Assembly: GCA_039820405.1 (NCBI GenBank)
Contig: JBCBQC010000001.1
Span: forward strand, 186,001 to 250,000
Length of the DNA stretch: 64,000 nt
Direction of reading: 5' to 3'
Source of the DNA: CALLVY01 sp937899855
Lineage (GTDB): Bacteria; Bacteroidota; Bacteroidia; Chitinophagales; Saprospiraceae
Shown: piece by piece, positions 16,120-24,013 of the stretch
Position numbering within the stretch: the stretch's first letter is position 1
Layout: the number at the start of each line of letters is the position of its first letter
Translations under genes and position numbers: made by a program
The notes under the pieces: generated by a model
The model's input: the letters and a program-made list of their open reading frames with translations, nothing else
What the model was told of the DNA's origin: nothing
The model's database searches: none

Positions 16120-19100
16120 ATGAGCTTCGTCAAGCTGAACATTCCCGTGCTGGTGCAAAACCGGCAAATCGATGGTAAATTGGGCTACCAATTGAGACCG
16201 ATTTTCCTCCCCTACCCCGTGGTGAGCCACCGCCGCTTCGAGCAGGCCATCAGTCTGTTTCGCCGCGAGATCAAAACCTATTTTCAGGGCTTCACCCTCC
16301 AGCGCAGCAGCGCCGAACAATTGCAGTGGTTCCAATTCCACCCCGATATCCAACTGCAAATACAAGCGCTGGAAATAGTCGTCAACCGGCAGACCACCAA
16401 GGGCAAGGTGAGCTTGGCTACCTTTGAGCTCAACGGCCTGACCTTTCTCTGCTTGCCCTCCTTCCGCAATTTCATCACCATCGCCCAGCGCGATGCCAAG
16501 GGCCGCCTGGCCATCGAAGGCCAGACCGAACGTCTGGTGCAGGCCCTCTTTCGCCGCTACAAGCAGGAGGCACCGGAGGAGTTTGACCCCGAAGAATACT
16601 GGGCGACCAAGGGCGAATTCATCACCACGATCAACCTCAACGTCAACATCAATCAGGGCGACTTTTCTTTTGAAGGACAGGCCGCTCCCTGGTTTTTCTC
16701 CCAAATGGGCCACAGCCAAGAATTTGACGGGGGGTTGGAAATCGATCGGGTGGCTTACGACCTGAACAACCTTTACCCCGCGGACCTCAAACGGGCCTAT
16801 TTCCGGGAAGACTTGGTGGAGCGTCTCCGACGGGTGATTTACCAGCGGGACAACTCGCCGCTGGTCCTGGTGGGCCCCGAAGGCGTGGGCAAGCATACGG
16901 TGATCCACGAGGTGGTCTGGCGGCACCTGTCGGCCCTCGATATGGGGGGAGATCAATTTATCGAAAAAATCTGGCACATCGACCCCACCCGGCTGATTGC
17001 GGGGATGAGCTACGTCGGTTGGTGGCAAAAGCGCTTGGAGGCCATTCTTCAATATCTCCTACAGCGGGGCCGACGGCACCCCGAAAAGTCCAGCCTGAGC
17101 GATAAAATCCTCATCGACAATCCGATTGCCCTATTGCGGATCGGCAAATCGAGCCAAAACGACATGACCCTGAGCGATGTGCTCAAACCCTACCTGGAGA
17201 AGCGGCAGCTGCAAGTCATCATCCTAGCTACGCCCGAGGAGTGGAAGCTGGTACAGGAAAAAGACCGGCGGTTTAGCGACCTTTTTCAGGTGCTGCGGCT
17301 GGTGGAACCCGACCTGGAAACGGCGGCGGGTATGGTCCTACAGCAGCGCCACTTCCTGGAGATGCGGCACGACTGCGAGATCACCATCCAGGCCATCGAC
17401 AGGATTTTTAGCATCCAACGCAATTACCTCCGTCAGAAGGCCCTGCCGGGGAGCGTGATGAAAATGCTCAACCAACTGGCGGTCAAATACAAATTTCGCA
17501 GCATCGATGCGCCCGAAGTTCGGGAGGCATTCGAGACGATGAGTGGTTTTAACGAATTGATTTTTGATACGGGTCTGACGTTTGAAAAAGACCAGGTGCG
17601 GGAGGCCATTGCGGAAAATTTGGTGGGGCAGGACCGGGCGGTCGACCAGCTGACCCATCTGGTACACCAAATCAAGGCCAAGCTGACCGATCCGCGCAAG
17701 CCCCTGGGCTCTTTCCTCTTTATTGGCCCCACCGGCGTGGGTAAAACCCAGGCCGCCAAGGTGCTTTGCCGCTACCTCACCGGCAGCGAAGACCAGCTCC
17801 TGCGCTTCGATATGAACGAGTACATCGACGCTTACGCCGTGGCGCGCCTGATCGGCGATTATAACAATCCCGAGGGTCAGTTGACCTCCCGGGTGCGCTA
17901 CCAACCCTTTGGCGTAGTACTGCTCGACGAAATCGAAAAAGCCCACCCCAAGGTCCACGATATCCTCCTGCAAGTACTCGACGACGGCCGGCTGACCGAT
18001 AGCCTCGGCCGGACGGTCGATTTCTCCAATACCATCATCATCATGACCTCCAACGTCGGTGCGCGTGAGGCGAGTAGCAACGTGGGCTATACCAAGGACC
18101 AGCAGGACGAAGCGGCGGTGTATCGCCGAGCGGTGGAAAACTATTTTCGGCCCGAATTTGTCAACCGGATCGGGCAAATTGTCGTGTTCAACGCGCTGCA
18201 ATTGGAGCACATCCTGGGGATTGCGCGGCTGCAAATCAAGGAGTTGTTGCGACGCGATGGATTTGTACGGCGCACCACCATTCTCAACATCTCCACCGAG
18301 GCCCTGGAGTGGGTAGCGCGGCGGGGGTTTGATGCCAAGATGGGCGGACGCGCCCTCAAGCGGCAGATCGAACGCGACCTGACCGCCCTCAGTGCCGAGC
18401 AGTTGATCAATACCCAAACCGACGTCCCGCTACTTTTCGACATCTACCTCGAAGCCCAGCAACTCGTTCCGCACATTACAGCCCTCAGCTTTGTGGATCC
18501 CCTGGAGGAGGCACAATTGCCCCCAATGCCCGACGAAAGCCGGGGCCGGGGCTTTTACATGAAGCTGCTCCAAAGGGTCCAACAGCTGGAAGACCAAGTG
18601 CGCTGGCTCGAAGCGGATCAGGAGCGGGAAGCCGACGACTTGATCGTCATTGGCAATCAAAAGGGGGAAAACCTAAACTGGCAGCACTACGATTTTAAGG
18701 AAAAGATTGCGACGGTCAAACAGCGGTTGATCGAGATGTCCTTGGGCTTTCGGGACCGACACTTTAAGGAGGGGCCAGCCATTCCGCTGCGGCTAAAGGG
18801 GGGCACCCTGATTCCCCGCAATGCCTGGGCGGATAAGGTCATCCGGGAGTCGATCAAGGATCGGCTTTTTCAAAAGGAGGCCCTCCAGGAGATTGCGGAA
18901 AATTACCGAATCACTTCCCCCCAGTTCAACAGTCTGGAGACCGAATTTCTGGACAACTTTCTCGACGTCGCCTTTTTGGAGCTTTTCGCCCAGGGCTTTC
19001 TCCGTGGCCATACCGACCGCCTGACCATCCGCTTTTCGTCCTACATCGAGGGCTACGGCCGGGACGAAATCGAGACCCTCCTCCAAATCTACACCGGCTT

Positions 19101-19449
19101 GTTTCAATCCCTGGACATTCAGTATAGCGTGGCCAAGGATCGGCGCAGTATTGAGGCGGAAAACCATTCCCTCTACGAGCTGATGGCTCCCGAGGCGGGC
19201 ATCCATCTGTTTTACCAAACCCACCAAAACCCCCTCCCCATTCTCCTCGAAATCCGGGGCGAACAGCCGCCCCCTTCCCCCCCTCCTCCCCGGCGGGTAC
19301 TCCGCATTTACAATGGCGATACCCTCACCGATTTACGGACCGGTTACACCAACGCGATCAACATTACCCCGGGGGAGTTCAAGCTCCTGCTGTACTCGGG
19401 AAAGCCTAATTTCTCGCGGGTAAAACAAAACAAGGACAAACTTGGTTAG
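16120..19449 (+). CDS. ClpA/ClpB-like AAA+ protein with release-factor-like C-terminus
   Basis: This 1109-residue protein lacks the Clp N-terminal repeats. It has its own N-domain (1-215), then a first AAA+ module with Walker A GPEGVGKH (252-259) but a degenerate Walker B (KILIDNP, 329-335, DN in place of DE). The second AAA+ module is intact: GPTGVGKT 536-543, VVLLDEIEKAHP 599-610, sensor region IMTSNVGA 641-648, FRPEFVNRI, and a ClpB D2-small domain to about 785. A coiled coil (810-835) leads to a C-terminal part (about 962-1046) that resembles the PCRF domain of peptide chain release factors, without GGQ. There is no ClpP-binding IGF/IGL loop that I can point to. It is probably a disaggregase- or unfoldase-like machine with unknown client. 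Confidence 0.85.
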   Translation: MSFVKLNIPVLVQNRQIDGKLGYQLRPIFLPYPVVSHRRFEQAISLFRREIKTYFQGFTLQRSSAEQLQWFQFHPDIQLQIQALEIVVNRQTTKGKVSLATFELNGLTFLCLPSFRNFITIAQRDAKGRLAIEGQTERLVQALFRRYKQEAPEEFDPEEYWATKGEFITTINLNVNINQGDFSFEGQAAPWFFSQMGHSQEFDGGLEIDRVAYDLNNLYPADLKRAYFREDLVERLRRVIYQRDNSPLVLVGPEGVGKHTVIHEVVWRHLSALDMGGDQFIEKIWHIDPTRLIAGMSYVGWWQKRLEAILQYLLQRGRRHPEKSSLSDKILIDNPIALLRIGKSSQNDMTLSDVLKPYLEKRQLQVIILATPEEWKLVQEKDRRFSDLFQVLRLVEPDLETAAGMVLQQRHFLEMRHDCEITIQAIDRIFSIQRNYLRQKALPGSVMKMLNQLAVKYKFRSIDAPEVREAFETMSGFNELIFDTGLTFEKDQVREAIAENLVGQDRAVDQLTHLVHQIKAKLTDPRKPLGSFLFIGPTGVGKTQAAKVLCRYLTGSEDQLLRFDMNEYIDAYAVARLIGDYNNPEGQLTSRVRYQPFGVVLLDEIEKAHPKVHDILLQVLDDGRLTDSLGRTVDFSNTIIIMTSNVGAREASSNVGYTKDQQDEAAVYRRAVENYFRPEFVNRIGQIVVFNALQLEHILGIARLQIKELLRRDGFVRRTTILNISTEALEWVARRGFDAKMGGRALKRQIERDLTALSAEQLINTQTDVPLLFDIYLEAQQLVPHITALSFVDPLEEAQLPPMPDESRGRGFYMKLLQRVQQLEDQVRWLEADQEREADDLIVIGNQKGENLNWQHYDFKEKIATVKQRLIEMSLGFRDRHFKEGPAIPLRLKGGTLIPRNAWADKVIRESIKDRLFQKEALQEIAENYRITSPQFNSLETEFLDNFLDVAFLELFAQGFLRGHTDRLTIRFSSYIEGYGRDEIETLLQIYTGLFQSLDIQYSVAKDRRSIEAENHSLYELMAPEAGIHLFYQTHQNPLPILLEIRGEQPPPSPPPPRRVLRIYNGDTLTDLRTGYTNAINITPGEFKLLLYSGKPNFSRVKQNKDKLG

Positions 19450-19472
19450 AAGAGGGAAATAAAATACATTTG
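19442..19472 (+). promoter_or_regulatory. Promoter of the ferredoxin operon
   Basis: TTG (19442-19444), 20 bases, then a perfect TACATTTG -7 box (19465-19472). This fits the Bacteroidota pattern TTG-N(17-23)-TAnnTTTG. The ferredoxin ATG is 40 bases further. The -33 element overlaps the stop region of the Clp-like gene. Confidence 0.75.
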
Positions 19473-19511
19473 CTGCGAAATTGCGCGGCAGATAAATTTT
19501 AACAGTTATTC

Positions 19512-19853
19512 ATGGCCATTATTAAGTTCAAGTTTGAGGATAAGTCGATCGCCCCCAAGACCGTTGAGGATGCCGAATCGGGTTACTCCGTCCTCGACAT
19601 TGCCGAAGATCACGACGTTCACCTCAACCACAATTGCGGTGGCGTTTGTGCTTGCAGTACGTGCCACGTATACGTCGACAGTGGGGAAGATTTTTTGGAA
19701 GAAATTTCGGATCCGGAGGAAGATTTTATCGACCGCGCCATCAATCCGCGCATAGAGTCTCGGCTGGGCTGCCAATGTATCATCCTCGAAGATGATGCGG
19801 TGGTGGAAATCACCATTCCCGATCAGCGGGAAATCATTGGACACGAGCACTAA
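19512..19853 (+). CDS. fdx: Adrenodoxin-type [2Fe-2S] ferredoxin
   Basis: A 113-residue electron-transfer protein. Cluster ligands follow the adrenodoxin/ISC pattern C-x5-C-x2-C...C: Cys42, Cys48 and Cys51 in NCGGVCACSTC and Cys87 in RLGCQC. Two extra cysteines (46, 89) are present. ISC-type ferredoxins give electrons to the IscS/IscU assembly machinery. The next gene is iscX, which supports this role. It is first in a five-gene operon with its own promoter. Confidence 0.93.
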   Translation: MAIIKFKFEDKSIAPKTVEDAESGYSVLDIAEDHDVHLNHNCGGVCACSTCHVYVDSGEDFLEEISDPEEDFIDRAINPRIESRLGCQCIILEDDAVVEITIPDQREIIGHEH

Positions 19854-19895
19854 GCCACACAACATTAATCAAGGACACCACTAAAAAGTAAGACC

Positions 19896-20141
19896 ATGCC
19901 TTTTGACGGAATCGACGATTTGCCAATCCAATGGGAAGATCACGAGGATATTGCGATCAAGTTGTACGAACGCTTTGGCGATGAGTTTACCGAATCGCAC
20001 ATTTACCGCATTCGCTTTACCGATCTGCTAAATTGGATCCTGGAAATCCCCACCTTCGAAGGAAAACGCGAGCAGAGCAGCGAGGGGCATCTCGAACAGA
20101 TCCAGGCCAAGTGGGTCTACGAATGGCGCGACAATCAGTAA
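19896..20141 (+). CDS. iscX: IscX family iron-sulfur assembly protein
   Basis: 81 residues with the IscX layout: W near the start followed by EDIAIKLYERF, then RFTDLLNWILEIPTF (IscX has RFTDMHQWI), and a final acidic helix ending WVYEWRDNQ. IscX is a small acidic modulator of cysteine desulfurase IscS that may bind iron. It starts 42 bases after the ferredoxin stop, the same order (fdx-iscX) as at the end of the classical isc operon, but here without the upstream isc genes. Confidence 0.9.
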   Translation: MPFDGIDDLPIQWEDHEDIAIKLYERFGDEFTESHIYRIRFTDLLNWILEIPTFEGKREQSSEGHLEQIQAKWVYEWRDNQ

Positions 20142-20176
20142 AGACCAAGCTACTCAAAAGATTATAAACCATTGGG

Positions 20177-20725
20177 ATGAATTTATTAGAACCGTTTCAC
20201 GACGTACGTACCTTTATTTTTGATGTCGACGGAGTCATGACCAACAGCGAGTTGATCGTGTTGGAAAATGGTCATCTGCTGCGCAAGATGAACGTCCGGG
20301 ACGGTTATGCCCTCAAGTTGGCGATCAAAAAGGGCTACCGGGTGGCCATCATCACGGGGGGCAAATCCTCGGGAGTGGTACAGCGGCTCCGGGGCCTGGG
20401 AATCGTTGACATTTACAGTGGGGTGCAAGATAAAATCGAAGCCCTCGAAGAGTACCAGTATACTTACGACCTGAACCTCGACCACATCCTTTACATGGGC
20501 GATGATTTGCCGGATTACGAGGTGATGCGCAAAGTGGGCCTCCCCGCCTGCCCCTACGATGCCGCCCCCGAAATCCTGAACCTGGCCCGGTACATCTCGC
20601 CCCGCAAAGGCGGGCAGGGCTGCGTACGTGACGTCATCGAAAAAACCCTGAAAATCCAAAAACAATGGGTCGCCCACGGTATCGACGACCTGGTAGAGGA
20701 AGATTTACGGCATGACAACACCTAG
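20177..20725 (+). CDS. kdsC: KdsC-type HAD phosphatase (KDO 8-phosphate phosphatase)
   Basis: Hydrolyses 3-deoxy-D-manno-octulosonate 8-phosphate to KDO for lipopolysaccharide. HAD motif I is FDVDGVMTN (nucleophile Asp16, acid Asp18). Motif II is IITGGKS, and motif III/IV includes YMGDDLPDYEVM. Its 182 residues fit the C0 (capless) KdsC group, which acts as a tetramer. It lies 35 bases after iscX and overlaps the start of the prenyltransferase by 14 bases. KdsB, a later step of the pathway, is at 51998-52765. Confidence 0.9.
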   Translation: MNLLEPFHDVRTFIFDVDGVMTNSELIVLENGHLLRKMNVRDGYALKLAIKKGYRVAIITGGKSSGVVQRLRGLGIVDIYSGVQDKIEALEEYQYTYDLNLDHILYMGDDLPDYEVMRKVGLPACPYDAAPEILNLARYISPRKGGQGCVRDVIEKTLKIQKQWVAHGIDDLVEEDLRHDNT

Positions 20726-21671
20726 GGACCATCCACTACTGGACTACCTACGACTGATTCGCTTGCCCAACCTGCTCATCGTCGCCTTTACCCAGTACCT
20801 CCTACAGTACAGCCTCCTCGTCCCCGCCTTCGAAGCCAACGGCCTCCAAGCCGCCCTCGACCTGCCCCACTTCAGCCTGCTGGCCCTCTCCACCATGCTG
20901 ATCGCCGCCAGCGGCTACGTCATCAACGACCTGATTGACCTGCCCATCGACCGGATCAACAAACCCGCTACCCGCATCATCGAAAAACGCATCTCCACCC
21001 GCTGGGCCACCATTTATTACTACTGCCTCATCGGTAGTGGCTTCGCCATCTCGCTTTACCTGGCCTGGTACGTGAGCAACCTGCCGCTGGTGCTGATCTA
21101 CCCTACCGCCGTCTTTTTGCTCTACGGCTATTCGCGTTGGTGGAAGGCCCAGGTGCTGTGGGGCAACGTGGTGGTCGCACTGTTTTGTGCCCTCGTGGCC
21201 GGCATCGTCTTCTTCGCCGAACGCTTTACGGTCAACGACCTCTTTTTGATGGATTTTGCCTACGGCTACGAAACCAGCCTGCTCTTCGCCAGTTACCTTC
21301 TCTTTGCATTCCTCTCCACCCTACTCCGCGAGATCATCAAGGACATGGAGGACCTCTACGGCGATCAGCAGCTCAAATACCGCACCCTGCCCATCGTCTG
21401 GGGCATTCCCACCGCCAAACGAGTGGCCCTACTGACGGGGGGCATCCTGACGGCCCTGCTCCTGCTGGGGGGCTACATCCTCTGGGAGCGGGGGCAGTGG
21501 CTGATCGTACTGTTTCTACTCATCGGTATTGTGCTACCCCTCGCCTACGTTCTCAGCGCCCTGCGCCGGGCCGTCCATTCTCAGGATTTCCACGCCCTCA
21601 GTCAGTTTTGCAAGTACATCATGCTATCGGGTTTGGTGGGACTGTTTTTGGTAGCGGTAGGGGGCGACTGA
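20712..21671 (+). CDS. UbiA-family prenyltransferase (geranylgeranylglycerol-phosphate synthase-like)
   Basis: A 319-residue integral membrane enzyme with about nine helices. The first Asp-rich motif is NDLIDLPIDRINKP (Asn72-Asp80) and the second is REIIKDMEDLYGD, where Asp pairs bind Mg-diphosphate of the prenyl donor. In Bacteroidota such proteins are usually annotated as geranylgeranylglycerol-phosphate geranylgeranyltransferase, but quinone or other acceptors cannot be excluded from sequence alone. Overlaps kdsC by 14 bases, so the two are translationally coupled. Confidence 0.85.
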   Translation: MTTPRDHPLLDYLRLIRLPNLLIVAFTQYLLQYSLLVPAFEANGLQAALDLPHFSLLALSTMLIAASGYVINDLIDLPIDRINKPATRIIEKRISTRWATIYYYCLIGSGFAISLYLAWYVSNLPLVLIYPTAVFLLYGYSRWWKAQVLWGNVVVALFCALVAGIVFFAERFTVNDLFLMDFAYGYETSLLFASYLLFAFLSTLLREIIKDMEDLYGDQQLKYRTLPIVWGIPTAKRVALLTGGILTALLLLGGYILWERGQWLIVLFLLIGIVLPLAYVLSALRRAVHSQDFHALSQFCKYIMLSGLVGLFLVAVGGD

Positions 21672-21713
21672 GAAGGCAGACCCTTTAATTATAAGATCTA
21701 AAAATTTTAGCTC

Positions 21714-22283
21714 ATGATTCAGCGTAAGATTTTATTGTTTTCCAAATCGCCCCGGCGGAGCCAGTTGTTGCGCGAGGCGGGTTTCCAATTTGAAGTCGTC
21801 AGCCGGGAGGTCGACGAGTCCTATCCGGCGGATTTGGAGCAGGGTCAGGTAGCCGAGTACATTGCGCGCAAGAAGGCGCGGGCGGCGCGGGAGCTGCTGC
21901 GGCCGGGGGAGGTGATCCTGACGGCGGATACGGTGGTGGTATTGGAGGGTCGGATTTACGAAAAGCCGGTGGACAAGGCGGATGGACAGCGGATGCTGCG
22001 CGAGTTGTCCGGGAAGGTTCACGAAGTGATTACGGGGGTCTGTTTGGTATCGGAAAAGGAAGAACGCAGTTTTTCGGTCCGCTCCAAGGTCCATTTTTCC
22101 CCCCTCAGCGAAGCCGAGATCGACTACTACCTGGAGACCTACCAGCCCTACGACAAGGCCGGCGCCTACGGCATCCAGGAATGGATTGGCCATTGTAAAA
22201 TTGAACGCATCGAAGGGACCTACCCCAGCGTCATGGGCCTACCGGTCGACGCCGTTTACCGCGAGTTGGCCACCCTGGCCTAG
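21714..22283 (+). CDS. maf: Maf-family nucleoside triphosphate pyrophosphatase
   Basis: Cleaves (d)NTPs, including modified ones, to monophosphate and diphosphate. Family motifs present: SKSPRRSQLL (S-x-S-x-RR near the N-terminus), LTADTVV with the catalytic Asp, EKPVDKADGQRML, and DKAGAYGIQ near the C-terminus. The 189-residue length is typical (YhdE/YceF group). It sits 42 bases after the prenyltransferase as last gene of the fdx-iscX-kdsC-ubiA-maf run. Confidence 0.93.
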   Translation: MIQRKILLFSKSPRRSQLLREAGFQFEVVSREVDESYPADLEQGQVAEYIARKKARAARELLRPGEVILTADTVVVLEGRIYEKPVDKADGQRMLRELSGKVHEVITGVCLVSEKEERSFSVRSKVHFSPLSEAEIDYYLETYQPYDKAGAYGIQEWIGHCKIERIEGTYPSVMGLPVDAVYRELATLA

Positions 22284-22680
22284 TACCGGCCACTTCTCCC
22301 TCCATCGCCTCAGCCCCACCGCCCCGGTGGGCCAACGCCCCCTGCCCTTCCCATTTTCGCATTCCCCATTCCCGGGCGCTAATTCATCGAATTCCAAGGA
22401 TCGCTTATCGAAAAGAGCGGCAAAAGCCAAGATTTTCCCACAACTTGACTTCCGTAAGACGCAGAGAAACAGCTACTTAGCGCTTCAAAAAACATTCGTC
22501 GGCTTTTTTCGCTCATTCATCAATCAAACATTAACGTACGTAGAGCAAGCCGATTTTTGATGCAACATTCGCTCCACTCCGGCGTCATTTTGAACGAAGA
22601 CTTTTAGCAACTAAATATCAAATACTATTACAGCAACCCCTACACTTGTATTCTTTATTCCATCACTAAACCACTACCAA
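22284..22680 (+). other. 397-base gap without a recognised gene
   Basis: GC-rich, C-biased at 22290-22400, then AT-rich towards 22680. Short open frames here have no domain-like content. The region should carry the promoter of the small exported protein; TACACTTG (22641-22648) and TATTCTTT nearby are imperfect -7 candidates. No terminator hairpin with a T-run seen after maf. Confidence 0.35.
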
Positions 22681-23034
22681 ATGAAAACGCTCCAATCAGG
22701 AATTTGCTGTCTTTTTTTCTTCGCTGCCCTACTTTTCGCCACGCCCGGAAACGCCAATAATATCGTCGAAGGCAAGGCCGAAACTACCGTAGGCCAACAA
22801 CTGGCGGACATGATGAATAACCCCCAGTTGGCCGATTACGGCATCAGCGAGGCCGAGCTCTACCTCCAATTTACCGTCCGCGACAACGGAGAGCTGCTCC
22901 TCTTGGCCATCAACACCGACAACGAATACCTGATCGACTTCGCCAAAGAAAAACTCCACCGTCAAAAGGTCGACCTCAAAGAGGTGACCCCGAATACGGT
23001 CTATAATTTGAGGATTAAGTTTGAATTACAATAA
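22681..23034 (+). CDS. Small exported protein, unknown function
   Basis: 117 residues. Signal peptide about 1-25 (CLFFFAALLFATPGNA). The mature part contains LYLQFTVRDNGELLLLAINTDNEYLIDFAKEKLHRQKV, a beta-beta-alpha pattern similar to TonB C-terminal-like folds seen in many short Bacteroidota periplasmic proteins. No catalytic residue recognised. Single gene with a strong terminator. Confidence 0.65.
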   Translation: MKTLQSGICCLFFFAALLFATPGNANNIVEGKAETTVGQQLADMMNNPQLADYGISEAELYLQFTVRDNGELLLLAINTDNEYLIDFAKEKLHRQKVDLKEVTPNTVYNLRIKFELQ

Positions 23035-23045
23035 TTAGGTGATTT

Positions 23046-23081
23046 TCCCCGGGTACTAGAACGAGGCCCGGGGATTTTTTT
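23046..23081 (+). terminator. Rho-independent terminator
   Basis: TCCCCGGG (23046-23053) pairs with CCCGGGGA (23067-23074), followed by seven T residues. It ends the small exported-protein gene; the convergent lipoprotein gene stops at 23090. Confidence 0.85.
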
Positions 23082-23089
23082 GCCCGCTC

Positions 23090-23842
23090 TTAATCCTGGT
23101 AACTGAACCGAATAACCTGATCTAAATGGTTCTGTAACAGGATCGGACGATCGTCCAAGTCGTACAAATAAGTGTTCCGACAATCCCCCTCACAGATGTA
23201 CTCCGCAAAATTAAAGTCTCGGGAAATTTCGTTGTTCCGGGATTGGCAGGGCGTACAGGTCAAATACGTCGGAAAGCCGCGGTAAGGATTGACCTTATTG
23301 CCGTATTGGTAGGTAATCCAGGACGTCTCTTTTCCCGCGGAATTGTACACTCTAGTGCTAACGACATTGGCCCCTTCCCATTCGTAGCGGGTGACCTGCC
23401 TCAAGTAACCAGCATACCGCTCTTCCGTAATTCGACGTCCCTGGGCATCGTAGGAAAAAATCAAAGTACTCTGATTCCGCTCCTCCCCCGCTGTGTTAAA
23501 CGACACGTGAACAGCACTCGCCAAAAGGCCATCCGCATCGTAGGTAAGGCTTCTGCGCTCGATCAATTGATCCTCCTCGTCGTAGACCAGTATCCGTACC
23601 GGACGATCCTGCTCGTAGTGGATCAAAGTGTATTTCCTCAGGTCACCAAAGGAGTAATCTACCCGTTCGAGCTGCCCCCCTGCTGCGTAGCTCATCAGGT
23701 AGAAATTGTCCTCCCAGCGATCGGGAGTACCAAAAGTAATCTTGCTGATCCGTTCGTAACGCAGCGGAGCGGACAGCTCGTCCTGCTTACAGCCCGTAAC
23801 CAGACCGAGTAAAAAACTCAACAGCAATAATCGCGGAAACAT
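23090..23842 (-). CDS. Lipoprotein with YD/RHS-like repeats, unknown function
   Basis: Started at ATG 23842 (MFPRLLLLSFLLGLVTGC, 250 residues). The lipobox is LVTGC with Cys18. The body repeats a Y-D-x-x-G-x pattern (LTYDADGLL, FSYDAQGRRITEERY, YEWEGANVVSTRVYNSAGKETSW), a meandering beta pattern related to YD/RHS repeats and common in Bacteroidota surface lipoproteins. No enzymatic motif. Lies 171 bases downstream of the kynurenine operon on the same strand, separated by a long hairpin. Confidence 0.7.
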   Translation of the reverse strand: MFPRLLLLSFLLGLVTGCKQDELSAPLRYERISKITFGTPDRWEDNFYLMSYAAGGQLERVDYSFGDLRKYTLIHYEQDRPVRILVYDEEDQLIERRSLTYDADGLLASAVHVSFNTAGEERNQSTLIFSYDAQGRRITEERYAGYLRQVTRYEWEGANVVSTRVYNSAGKETSWITYQYGNKVNPYRGFPTYLTCTPCQSRNNEISRDFNFAEYICEGDCRNTYLYDLDDRPILLQNHLDQVIRFSYQD

Positions 23843-23904
23843 GTGATTAGTTTTCTTTTGAGATCGATGGCACGCGCGCCTGATCAATCGGTGCTTATTG
23901 GCTT

Positions 23905-23961
23905 TATCTTCAGGAAGGCGGGCCGGCAATACGATTTTTCGACCTGCCTTGCCTGAAGATA
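23905..23961 (-). terminator. Long hairpin after the kynurenine operon
   Basis: TATCTTCAGG (23905-23914) pairs perfectly with CCTGAAGATA (23952-23961), with further pairing of AGGC/GCCT inside. It lies 52 bases beyond the kmo stop. No T-run follows on the minus strand, so it may be a processing or stabilising stem or a short palindromic repeat rather than a classical terminator. Confidence 0.45.
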
Positions 23962-24013
23962 GGTACTTTTCGTCTATTTCTCAACGGTTAACGGTTCTTT
24001 CGTCGGCGACGAT

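Noticed and set aside
16111..18417. Antisense open frames under the Clp-like gene (minus 16111-17052 and 17338-18417)
   Set aside because: Mirror frames of a GC-biased gene; sequence such as QPAVVEYLQEDIVDLGVGF is the complement of AAA+ motifs.
13159..19449. AAA+ pair as part of a type VI or contractile injection system
   Set aside because: No sheath, tube, baseplate or spike genes anywhere in the window.
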